From CAWCUZ01 sp963798795 (GTDB lineage: Bacteria; Acidobacteriota; Vicinamibacteria; Vicinamibacterales; SCN-69-37), in NCBI GenBank assembly GCA_963798795.1, contig CAWCUZ010000001.1, positions 1,364,001-1,428,000 of the forward strand: DNA of 64,000 bases, read 5' to 3'. The translations under genes were made by a program, and so were the position numbers. Positions 18,376 to 26,343 of this stretch are shown here, in pieces; the stretch's first letter is position 1; every line of letters starts with the position of its first letter. The notes beneath the pieces were generated by a model. That model was not told where the DNA came from. It saw nothing but the letters and a program-made list of their open reading frames with translations, and made no database searches.

Positions 18376-18674
18376 CAGCGGAACCGCGTCACGAGGGCGC
18401 CGATGGTCCAGCCGATGCCGTAGCCCAGCACGAACGCATACACGAAGCCGATCAGGCTGCCGGCGAACGTCACGCGGAAACCCGGAAGGAACACCTGCAG
18501 CAGGCTGAGGTGCGCCCCGACGTCCTGGCCGCCGCGCAGCACCAGCACGTTGGTCGCCACGAACAGGCCGAGGCCGAGCACGCATGCCACCGCGATGGCC
18601 CACGCCTGTTCGCTGAACCGGCGCACCTGCCGCTGGATCGCACGCGCTTCGTCGGGTGAAAGATGCTCGGTCAT
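18375..18674 (-). CDS. Small three-helix membrane protein B
   Basis: 99 residues. A charged N-terminus (SPDEARAIQRQVRRFSEQAW) is followed by three hydrophobic helices with VFLPGFRVTFAGSLIGFVY, matching proteins A and C of the same cluster. It overlaps the flavoprotein start by three bases (ATGA). Function unknown. The conserved pairing of these small proteins with a mutase-like flavoprotein suggests they form a membrane complex, which is inference. Confidence 0.65.
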   Translation of the reverse strand: MTEHLSPDEARAIQRQVRRFSEQAWAIAVACVLGLGLFVATNVLVLRGGQDVGAHLSLLQVFLPGFRVTFAGSLIGFVYAFVLGYGIGWTIGALVTRFR

Positions 18675-18690
18675 CCGGGTCGGACGAGGG

Positions 18691-19017
18691 TCAGATGTGG
18701 TCCAGAAAATCGCGCGTCTGTTCCAGCTCGGCGCGCGTGCGGATCAGGAACAGGCGCGTCGCGGTCGCCAGGTTGCGCAGGAACGCCAGAAACCAGCCGG
18801 CCACGAATCCCACGAGACCTGCCCAGAGCGCGCCCACGACCGCGCCCGGCCACGAGACCGTGTAGCCGTAGAAATACTGGGAGAGCAGCCCCAGATCGAG
18901 CGCCTGCGCCGGCCGTGCCGCCAGGTGGAAGACGGTGATGCCGAAGACGACCGCGCCCAGGCTCACGCCGAGGGCGCCGCCGAAGGCTGTCTTGTGGAGC
19001 GGCGCGAACGCCTGCAC
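18691..19017 (-). CDS. Small membrane protein C with coiled C-terminus
   Basis: The open frame from GTG 19017 gives 108 residues with three hydrophobic segments (LGVSLGAVVFGITVF, a QYFYGYTVSWPGAVVGALWA block matching proteins A and B, and FVAGWFLAFL) and a charged, helical tail (RTRAELEQTRDFL). The native N-terminus probably begins at GTG 19081 in another frame (NDTPR, then VPDQPDPNERAVEAALVQAF), with one base lost near 19060. It is the first gene of the minus-strand run to 15116 and lies 16 bp before protein B. Function unknown. Confidence 0.6.
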   Translation of the reverse strand: MQAFAPLHKTAFGGALGVSLGAVVFGITVFHLAARPAQALDLGLLSQYFYGYTVSWPGAVVGALWAGLVGFVAGWFLAFLRNLATATRLFLIRTRAELEQTRDFLDHI

Positions 19018-19198
19018 GAGAGCGGCTTCGACCGCCCGTTCGTTCGGGTCGGGCTGATCGGGTACGCGGAGTGTCGTTCACGGTGTCGTGCCGAGGCGAG
19101 GCCGCAGAATAGCACAGGGCCGGCCGCGTGCTTGCGGGGCTTCGGGGCGCATGCTACGGTGCCGGCGTGCCGTTCCCGACGGGCAGGCGTGACCCACG

Positions 19199-21347
19199 GT
19201 GAGGCCCTGGGCCAGAGCGGCCGCGGCCGTCGCGGCGCTCACGCTGCTCACCGTGATCTACACCCGGCCGCTCGCCGCGCACCTGGGTGACGCGTTCTTC
19301 CTTGGCGACTCGCGCTTCAACGCGTGGGTGCTCGCCTGGGCGGTGACCCGCCTGCCGCACGGATTCGTCGGGCTCTGGAGCCCGCCCATCTTCTACCCGT
19401 TCTCCGGCACGCTGGCCTACTCCGAGAACCTCGTGGGCCTGGCGGTCCTTGTCGCGCCGGTGCAGTGGCTCACCGGCAACGTCATCGTTACCTACAACGT
19501 CGGCGCCATCGTCAGCTTCGTGCTGGCTGGCGTCGGCATGTACCTGCTGGCGTACGAGATTACGCAGCACCGCGTCGCGGCCGCGCTGGGCGCGCTCGCG
19601 TACACGTTCACGCCGTACCGCGCGGCGCAGCTCGGCCACATCCAGGTATTGATGTCCGGGTGGCTGCCGCTGGCGCTCTGGGCGCTGCATCGGTTCTTCC
19701 GGCTGGGCCGGCCCGTCCTGCTCGCCGTCTTTGCCGCCGCCTTCGCGCTGCAGGTCCTCTCGAACGGCTACTCGGCGTTCTTCATGCCCGTGGCCGTCGT
19801 GACGCTGGTCGCGTTCGAACTGGGCGCGCGATCGTGGGACCGCCTGCGCCGGTGGATCTGGCCCGTCCTCCTGGCGCTCGTCGTGGGGGCGATCGCCCTG
19901 TGGCCGGCCATTCGCGCCTACCAGGCGGCCTGGCGGCACGCCAGCGCCACGCGGCTCGACGTCCGTCAGTTCAGCGCGGACCTCGGCACGTACGTCTCCG
20001 TCGTGGACGGACTGCCGGAAGCCGGATGGCTGCCGGGCGTCTCGCAGCCGGAAGGCAATCTCTTTCCGGGTTTTGTCGGGCTTGCACTCGTGGCGTTGGC
20101 GTGGCTCCGAAAGCCGGGAGCCCAAAGCCGAACGCCCGATCTGGATCTGGACGGGCAAGACCGCGCGCGCCGCATCTATGCCGTCGTGGGCGTGGCGGGT
20201 CTGCTGCTGTCGCTCGGACCGGATCCGCACGTCTGGAACCGGCCGCTCCACGTCCCCGGCCCGTCACCGGCTCGTCGAACTGCTTCCCCTCGCGGACGTG
20301 CTGCGCGTGCCGGCGCGGTTCGGGATGCTCGTCGTGCTCGCCGTCGCCGTGCTGGCGAGCCTCGGCGCCGCGCGACTGCTGGCGCGGCGGTCGTTCAAGG
20401 GGCAAGCCGCGGCGTTCGCGCTGCTCGGGTTCGGCGTGATGTGGGAAGCCACACCGGCACCCGTCCCGCTGCGGCCGATGACGCTGTTCGCACGGCCGGG
20501 CGAGCGGGTCGCGTACGGCTGGCTGGCGGAGCAGCCGCCGGGTGCCGTTCTGCAGTTGCCATCCTACTACGGCCTCGACCCGCAATTCGGCGCGCTCGTG
20601 CATGGACACCCGGTGGTGAACGGCGTCTCGCGGCTCCAGTCGCCCGTGATCGAACTGATCAACGGATCGGCCTTCCCGCTGGCCAGGCCCGACACGGCTT
20701 CCGAGGCCATCGCGCCGCTCCGCGCGCTCGGCGTGCGCTACGTGCTGATCGCTCCGGAAGAGTACGAGGATCGCGACCTCGGCCGCGCCATCATCGATGC
20801 CCTTGCAGCATCGGACCAGATCGCGCGGAAGGTCACCTTCGGCGTATTCACGGCGTTCGAGTTGAAGCCCTGGCCCGCCGCCGCTCAGGCGGCCGCCGAC
20901 GCCCTGCGCCAGGTGCCCGCGACGGCGATGCGTGTGACCGCGTCGGACCAGCAGGCGCGCGTCGACCTGATGATCGACGGCGATCCGGCGAGCCGGTGGC
21001 TGACGAACCGGCCGCAGGCCGGCAACGAATGGGTGGACGTCGTGTTCGATGAGCCGCGCGCGATCGTGCGCATGGATCTGGTCGCCACCGCGCGGAGCAC
21101 GGGCGACTACCCGCGGCACGTGGTCGTCACCGTGTCGTCCGGCGGCGGCGACACCGTCGCCTGGCAGGGAGATCCGCTGGTGCTGCTGGCGGCAGGATTC
21201 CGCCGCGCACCGGCCCTGCCGGTCATGCGGATCCCGCTGTCGGGCGCGCCGATCCGCCACTTAAGAATCCGTCAGACCGGGTCGAGCGACAAGTGGTACT
21301 GGTCGATCGACGAACTTCGCCTGTGGGAGCGTCAGCCGGGCCGGTGA
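19199..21347 (+). CDS. Membrane glycosyltransferase-like protein with C-terminal F5/8 type C (discoidin-like) domain (one frameshift)
   Basis: About 715 residues after correction. The N-terminal 400 residues hold some ten membrane helices, with a first loop HLGDAFFLGDSRFNAWVLAW and later FTPYRAAQLGHIQVLMSGW, resembling YfhO/GT39-like membrane glycosyltransferases. The next part has a soluble region (LPSYYGLDPQFG, GVRYVLIAPEEY). The last 140 residues match a discoidin fold: MIDGDPASRWLTNRPQAGNE, then VDVVFDEPRAIVRMDL and WYWSIDELRLWE. The frame breaks near 20264; both halves are otherwise intact. GTG start at 19199, divergent from the small membrane genes. It may add a sugar on the periplasmic side while binding glycan through the discoidin domain. 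Confidence 0.72.
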
Positions 21348-21452
21348 TCGCGGCACGTCGGTCCCTCCAAACGCGCCGGCGGTCCGTGCGTGGCGCCGTC
21401 ACAACTCGGTAAGGTCCGCTGGTCCACGATAGGAGGATTCAGGAGCCCGATC

Positions 21453-22463
21453 ATGCGCGGAATCCGCCCGCTCTTCCTTCTCGTGTTGTCCCTTTCGACG
21501 GTGTCGATCGGCCAGAGCGGTCCCTACCGCATCACCCAGACCTACACGCTCGGCGGCGATGGCCGCTGGGACTATGTCGTCCCCGATCCGCCACAGCATC
21601 GGCTGTTCATCGGCCGCCAGGACCGCTTGATGGTGGTGGACGAGAACGACGGCACCCTGCTCGGCGAGGTGACCGGCATCGACGGCGCGCACGGCGCGGC
21701 GATCGTGGAGCACACCGGTCACGGCTTTGCGACCTCCGGCAACGACGGCACGATCGTCATGTTCGATCTGAAGACGTTCAAGGCGCTGGGCCGCACGCCT
21801 GCGGCCGAGGACGCCGACGCGATCATCTACGACCCCGTGTCGGACCGGGTCTTCTCGTTCAACGGCGATGCGCACTCGGCCTCGGTCGTGGACCCGCAGT
21901 CCGGCCGGCTGGTCACGAATATCCCGCTCGGCGGCAAGCCGGAGTCGGGCGTATCGGCCGGTGACGGCAAGGTGTACGTCAACATCACCGACAACAGCGA
22001 GGTCGTCGAGATCGACGCGAGGGCGCTGACGGTGGCGCGGCGATGGTCCACTGCACCGTGCCAGCAGCCGGTTGCGATGGCGATTGACGCGGCGCACCAC
22101 CGGCTCTTCAGCGGCTGCCGCAGCGGCCTCCTCGCGGTGTCGGACTACCAGGCGGCCAGAATCGTGGCGACTGCGCCCATCGGCACCGGCGTGGACGGGA
22201 CCGGGTTCGATCCGAAGTCCGCCGATGCGTTCGCTTCCAACGCCGACGGCACTCTCACCGTCGTCCATCAGGACGGACCGGACGCGTATCACGTGATTCA
22301 GACGCTCCAGACGCCGCAGGCCTCCCGCAACATGGGGCTCGACGCGACGACGCACCGGGTCTTCGTCGTGGCGGCCGAGTTCGCGCCCCAGGCAGCCGGT
22401 GCCCGCGGCCGTCCGTCCGTGATGCCCGGCACGTTCAAGCTGCTGGTGATCGCGCACCAGTAA
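21453..22463 (+). CDS. Secreted YncE-like beta-propeller protein
   Basis: 336 residues. The start ATG at 21453 has a Shine-Dalgarno AGGAG 7 bases upstream and opens a signal peptide (RGIRPLFLLVLSLSTVSIG). The mature part is made of repeated four-strand blades: GDGRWDYVVPDPPQHRLFIG, VTGIDGAHGAAIVEHTGHGF, DADAIIYDPVSDRVFSFNGD, PVAMAIDAAHHRLFSGC and so on, about six or seven blades as in YncE/NHL-type propellers. These proteins are exported and usually bind other proteins or ligands; no catalytic motif is visible. It stands alone downstream of the membrane transferase. Confidence 0.75.
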   Translation: MRGIRPLFLLVLSLSTVSIGQSGPYRITQTYTLGGDGRWDYVVPDPPQHRLFIGRQDRLMVVDENDGTLLGEVTGIDGAHGAAIVEHTGHGFATSGNDGTIVMFDLKTFKALGRTPAAEDADAIIYDPVSDRVFSFNGDAHSASVVDPQSGRLVTNIPLGGKPESGVSAGDGKVYVNITDNSEVVEIDARALTVARRWSTAPCQQPVAMAIDAAHHRLFSGCRSGLLAVSDYQAARIVATAPIGTGVDGTGFDPKSADAFASNADGTLTVVHQDGPDAYHVIQTLQTPQASRNMGLDATTHRVFVVAAEFAPQAAGARGRPSVMPGTFKLLVIAHQ

Positions 22464-22484
22464 GTGTGAGGCGGGTCTGTCCCC

Positions 22485-22801
22485 GATCTACTGACCCGGT
22501 GGCGCATTTGAAGCGCTCGGCCCGCCGGGCCGCCCCGCTGGCGCGCTCGACGCGACACGAGGCTGCGCAGGTATCGACCCATCGCCTGCACTTCGGCGAC
22601 CGGATCGGGCCGGCGGCCGCGGTGGAAGGCGATCACATCCTCGTCGATCGCGACGAGTCGTTCGACGAGCCGCGTCGAGTCGGCGTCCTGGCGCAGACGC
22701 GCGGTGACCGCCTCGGCGGTCGCGGCGTCGTAGCGGGCGATCTGGGCACTGACGGCCTCGACGGTGGACGGCGGCTGGTTCGCGACCACCGAGAAGTTCA
22801 C
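22485..22801 (-). pseudogene. C-terminal fragment of a glycosyltransferase paralogous to 61121-62242
   Basis: The minus-strand frame reads VNFSVVANQPPSTVEAVSAQ, then VTARLRQDADSTRLVERLV and MGRYLRSLV. This follows the C-terminal 100 residues of the transferase at 61121-62242 (VNFAIAVNSPPPSADAVAAE, VTARLRTEADIRLSVDTLL, VSSYLRSLV) segment by segment. Nothing upstream of the VNF block is preserved: the coding similarity stops where a family A palindrome begins at 22805. It is therefore a truncated remnant. The rest of the 22464-22868 gap holds only repeats and the PadR operator. Confidence 0.7.
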
Positions 22802-22804
22802 CCG

Positions 22805-22836
22805 CCGGGTCTTCAGACCCGGGGAAACCCCCGGCC
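22805..22836. repeat. Family A palindromic repeat
   Basis: Palindrome with arms CCGGGTCT and AGACCCGG around TC (22805-22822), followed by a GC-rich tract. It has the same core as the elements at 8.3, 52.1 and 60.6 kb. It marks the break point of the glycosyltransferase fragment. Confidence 0.7.
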
Positions 22837-22839
22837 CGG

Positions 22840-22864
22840 GCAGTCTTACATGTGATAAGACTGC
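22840..22864. promoter_or_regulatory. Probable PadR operator
   Basis: A perfect inverted repeat with arms GCAGTCTTA and TAAGACTGC separated by seven bases (CATGTGA) lies 4 bp before the GTG start of the PadR gene. The position and the symmetric A/T-containing arms fit autoregulation by the adjacent PadR protein. Confidence 0.7.
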
Positions 22865-22868
22865 TCGC

Positions 22869-23150
22869 GTGCTCCCGCCCCTCGAGGCCCTCATCCTCGA
22901 CCTGCTGAGCGCCCGCAGCCCCACCTACGGCCTCGATCTCGTTTCGGCCTCCCGCGGGCGGCTCAGGCGCGGCAGCGTCTACGTGACGCTCGGGCGGATG
23001 GAGAAGAAGGGCTTCGTCCGGTCACAGCTCGTGGAGCGCCCCGGCGAGGGCCCGCCCCGCCGGCTGTACGAACCGACCGCGCTCGGCTTGCGCGCCCTCG
23101 TGGCCGCGCGGCTGATTGACGGCGACCTGCCCATGGGAGCGCGCATCTGA
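22869..23150 (+). CDS. PadR family transcriptional regulator
   Basis: 93 residues with a winged-helix PadR domain: LEALILDLLSARSPTYGLDL, then RGSVYVTLGRMEKKGFVRSQ (recognition helix and wing) and RRLYEPTALG. The long C-terminal dimerisation helix of larger PadR proteins is reduced. GTG at 22869 is preferred because it lies just after the palindromic operator; earlier starts would run through the repeat. The stop shares one base with the start of the permease (TGATG), so the regulator and its presumed target transporter are one operon. Confidence 0.82.
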   Translation: MLPPLEALILDLLSARSPTYGLDLVSASRGRLRRGSVYVTLGRMEKKGFVRSQLVERPGEGPPRRLYEPTALGLRALVAARLIDGDLPMGARI

Positions 23151-25846
23151 TGCGCCTGACGCGGCTGTTCGGCAATCTGCACGGACGCGCGCTCGAGGAG
23201 ACGCTCGCCGATGTGGTGTACGAGGTCCGTGCCGCGCCGACCCTCGTGCGACGCATCGGCGGGATCGCCAGAGGCCTGGCCGCCGCCGCCCGCATCGTCT
23301 TTCATCACGTCTGGTTCTTCGAGGAGCCGCCCATGCGCCATCTCGGCCGCGATCTCGCTCACGCCGTCCGGCGGCTGCGCCATGCACCTGGTTTTGCGCT
23401 CTTCGCCGTCGCCACGCTGGCGCTCGGCATCGGCATCACGACGGCCGTCTACTCCATCGTGCACGCCCTGCTCGGCCCGACGCCGGGCGTGACGACGATG
23501 GACCGATTGGTCACGGTGAACCACTACCCGTCCGGCAGCATCCCCATGACGGCGTTCTCGTACGGCGACTATCTGGACCTCCGCGCGAACCAGTCGGTGT
23601 TCGAGGACGTCGCCGGATGGTCGTACTTCCGCGGGTCCTTCGTCACGAACCATCAGGCAGAAACGAACTGGTGCGAACTGGTGAGCGGTGAGTACTTCAC
23701 GGTGCTGGGCGTCAAGCCTGCGCTCGGGCGACTCATCCAGCCGTCGGACGACACGCCGTCGTCGCCGCCCGTCGCGGTCATCGGCGACAGCGTCTGGCGG
23801 CGGCTGTTCGATCGATCGCCGGATGCCGTCGGGCAAGTGCTGAAGCTGAATGGCGCCAGCTTCGAGATCGTCGGCGTCGTGGCGGCGCCGTTCGAGGGCC
23901 TGTTCAACCACGGCTTCGTGCCGAGTGCCGTATGGGTTCCGATCGCGGCCATCCCTCGTCTGCCGCAGGCCGGGTCCAACAAGACGCTCGATCCGAACGA
24001 TCGGTCGCATCACTGGGTCCAGGTTCGCGCGCGGCTGGTCGATGGCGTCAGCGCGGAGCAGGCGCAGGCACAGGTCACCGCGATTGGCGCTGCGCTCGAC
24101 CGGGCGGAGCCGATCGGCACCGATCTGCCGCCACAATTCCGCGCTCCGGATGCGGTCAGTCGTCCCTGGGTCGTGCGACGTTCTGTCGACATCAGCATGA
24201 ACGAAGCGTCCGACCGTCTCGTCAAGTCGCTCGCGGCCATGGTGATGGCGGGCGTCGGGCTGGTGCTCCTCGTGGTCTGCAGCAACGTCGCCAATCTCAT
24301 GCTGGCCCGGGGCGGCACGCGCCGGCACGACCTGTCGGTGCGCCTGGCGCTGGGCGCGTCGCGCGGGCGACTCGTGCGCGAAGTCGGCGTCGAGGGAACG
24401 CTGCTCGTGCTGGCGGGCGGGCTGGTCGGCCTTGGGGTCGCACGGATGCTCCTGGTGGCCCTCGGCGATCGCGTGGCGCTCTTCAGCGGGACGTCACTCC
24501 ACGTCGTCCCGCAGATCGATGCTGCGGTGTTCGCCGTCACCGGTGCGGCGACGCTGGCCGCGATTCTCGTCGCCGCGCTGGCACCAGCGCTCCAGTCGAG
24601 CCGGACCGACGTCCGCTCCGCGCTCGCAGGCGACGGCGCGCAGAGCGCCGTTCCGCGCTGGCGCGGACGCCGGCTGCTCGTCGCGGCGCAGGTGGCCGTT
24701 TCGATGCTCATTATTTCGATCGCCGCGCTGTGCCTGGCGCAACTCGGCGCCGAGGCCCGGCGGGATACCGGCGTGGACCTGGATCGCGTCGCTGCCGCGC
24801 AGGTCGATTTCGCCAGCCAGCGGTACGAGCCCGCCCGCGCGGCTGAACTGGTCGACGCGACGATGAGACTCCTGGCGCGCCGGCCGGACGTCGAATCCGT
24901 CGCGGCTTCGTCCGGACTGGCATTCGGCATTGGCAACCCGGGCTGTCGCATCGGCCCGGATGGCCCCGGCGGGTTCTACGGTGCATACCTGGCCGCCACG
25001 CCGGACATCTTCCGCACGCTGGGCGTCTCGATCGTCCACGGCCGCGCATTCACCGGAAGCGATTCGGCCGGCGCTCAGCCGGTGGCGATCCTGAGCGAGC
25101 AGACCGCACGCCGGCTCTTCGGCCGCACCGACGTCGTCGGCCAGCTCGTGCGCGTGCAGCGGCGACGCTGGGCCGGCGAACCGGCGGATCATCCGTTCCT
25201 GCAGCTCACCATCGTGGGCGTGGCCAGCGACACGGATTCCGGCGCGATCGGCATCCGCTCGAGCGGTACCGTGTACGTGCCCCTGGCGCAGCAGTACCAG
25301 GGCAACCTGCTGCTGCTCGCCCGCACGTCGGGCGATCCCCAGTCCCTTGTCGGACCGCTCCGGCGGGCGATCGCGTCGGTCGACCCCGAGGTCGCCGTCA
25401 CGCAGGTGGATACGGCCGGGCGGATGGCGGGCATCACCGATACCTTTCTGGTCGTGATCTCGGTCGTCAGCAGCGCGCTCGGCACGTTCGCGCTGGTCCT
25501 GGCGCTGGTCGGGCTTGTCGGCGTGCTATCGCATCTTGTGGCGCGGCGCACGCGCGAGATCGGCCTGCGGATGGCGCTCGGCGCCACGCGCGAACGGATC
25601 CTCCGCATGGTCTTGCGCGACGGTCTGCGGCCGGTCGCCGGCGGCATCATCCTCGGGCTGGCCCTGGGCGCTTTCGTACGGGTCGCCATGCGGCCTCTCT
25701 ACGATCGACTACTCCCGGCCTTCGATCCGTGGATCGCCGCGGCGGTGCCGCTGGCGCTGCTCGCCGCCGGCGCCGTGGCCTGCTACTTGCCCGCCCGCCG
25801 GGCCGCGCGGATCGATCCGCACACGGCGCTGCGCGATCGAGGATAG
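23150..25846 (+). CDS. MacB/FtsX-type ABC transporter permease (intact)
   Basis: 898 residues. An N-terminal prefix of about 60 residues is followed by the first membrane helix (FALFAVATLALGIGITTAVY), a periplasmic MacB-type domain, an FtsX helix group beginning near residue 365 (VMAGVGLVLLVVCSNVANLM), a second periplasmic domain and the final FtsX group ending CYLPARRAARIDPHTALRD. This is the duplicated permease layout common in Acidobacteria, always without its own ATPase. It overlaps the PadR gene by one base. It would pair with an unlinked LolD/MacB-type ATPase; substrate unknown. It is the only fully open permease of this family in the window. Confidence 0.85.
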   Translation: MRLTRLFGNLHGRALEETLADVVYEVRAAPTLVRRIGGIARGLAAAARIVFHHVWFFEEPPMRHLGRDLAHAVRRLRHAPGFALFAVATLALGIGITTAVYSIVHALLGPTPGVTTMDRLVTVNHYPSGSIPMTAFSYGDYLDLRANQSVFEDVAGWSYFRGSFVTNHQAETNWCELVSGEYFTVLGVKPALGRLIQPSDDTPSSPPVAVIGDSVWRRLFDRSPDAVGQVLKLNGASFEIVGVVAAPFEGLFNHGFVPSAVWVPIAAIPRLPQAGSNKTLDPNDRSHHWVQVRARLVDGVSAEQAQAQVTAIGAALDRAEPIGTDLPPQFRAPDAVSRPWVVRRSVDISMNEASDRLVKSLAAMVMAGVGLVLLVVCSNVANLMLARGGTRRHDLSVRLALGASRGRLVREVGVEGTLLVLAGGLVGLGVARMLLVALGDRVALFSGTSLHVVPQIDAAVFAVTGAATLAAILVAALAPALQSSRTDVRSALAGDGAQSAVPRWRGRRLLVAAQVAVSMLIISIAALCLAQLGAEARRDTGVDLDRVAAAQVDFASQRYEPARAAELVDATMRLLARRPDVESVAASSGLAFGIGNPGCRIGPDGPGGFYGAYLAATPDIFRTLGVSIVHGRAFTGSDSAGAQPVAILSEQTARRLFGRTDVVGQLVRVQRRRWAGEPADHPFLQLTIVGVASDTDSGAIGIRSSGTVYVPLAQQYQGNLLLLARTSGDPQSLVGPLRRAIASVDPEVAVTQVDTAGRMAGITDTFLVVISVVSSALGTFALVLALVGLVGVLSHLVARRTREIGLRMALGATRERILRMVLRDGLRPVAGGIILGLALGAFVRVAMRPLYDRLLPAFDPWIAAAVPLALLAAGAVACYLPARRAARIDPHTALRDRG

Positions 25847-25941
25847 GCCGCATTCAGGTTGGTGTCCTGGGTGTGGTGGGCAGCGGTGTCACCGACGCGG
25901 CGTCGCGAGTCGTGCCGCCGGTTCGCTCCCGCTCTCACTCC

Positions 25942-25974
25942 TTGACAGTCTAGGAGAGTGGCGATACTCTCCTA
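25942..25974 (+). promoter_or_regulatory. Sigma-70-like promoter with embedded palindromic operator
   Basis: TTGACA at 25942-25947 and TACTCT at 25965-25970 are 17 bp apart. A perfect inverted repeat with arms TAGGAGAGT (25951-25959) and ACTCTCCTA (25966-25974) covers the spacer and the -10 region. The PadR gene starts 21 bp downstream with AGAGACGCC before the ATG. PadR binding here would exclude RNA polymerase, a direct autoregulation design. Confidence 0.75.
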
Positions 25975-25994
25975 GCCGCTCTTGGAGAGACGCC

Positions 25995-26336
25995 ATGCCG
26001 ACCACGACCGACCTGTTGCAGGGCACGCTCGACCTGCTCGTCCTCAAGGCGGTGTCGCTGGGATCGTTGCACGGATACGGCGTTCTGTTGCGCATCCAGC
26101 AGATTTCGGGACACGCGCTCCAGATTCAGCAGGGATCCCTCTACCCCGCCTTGTACCGGCTCGAGCACCAGGGCCTGATCGCGTCAGCATGGGGCGAGTC
26201 CGAGAACAAGCGCAAGGCCAGGTTCTATCGGCTGACGGCCGCCGGGCGCCGGCGGCTCAAGGGCGAGCACGCGCAATGGACCCGGTTCGCCGAGGCGCTG
26301 CGGATGGCGCTGGCCGCATCGGCCAGGGACCTGTGA
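25995..26336 (+). CDS. PadR family transcriptional regulator
   Basis: 113 residues, full PadR layout: LLQGTLDLLVLKAVSLGSLH, then QGSLYPALYRLEHQGLIAS (recognition helix), RKARFYRLTAAGRRRL (wing) and a final helix EHAQWTRFAEALRMAL. It closely matches the regulators that precede ABC permeases in Acidobacteria. ATG start at 25995, 7 bp before the next gene, under the promoter and palindrome at 25942-25974. Confidence 0.88.
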   Translation: MPTTTDLLQGTLDLLVLKAVSLGSLHGYGVLLRIQQISGHALQIQQGSLYPALYRLEHQGLIASAWGESENKRKARFYRLTAAGRRRLKGEHAQWTRFAEALRMALAASARDL

Positions 26337-26343
26337 GCCTCCA

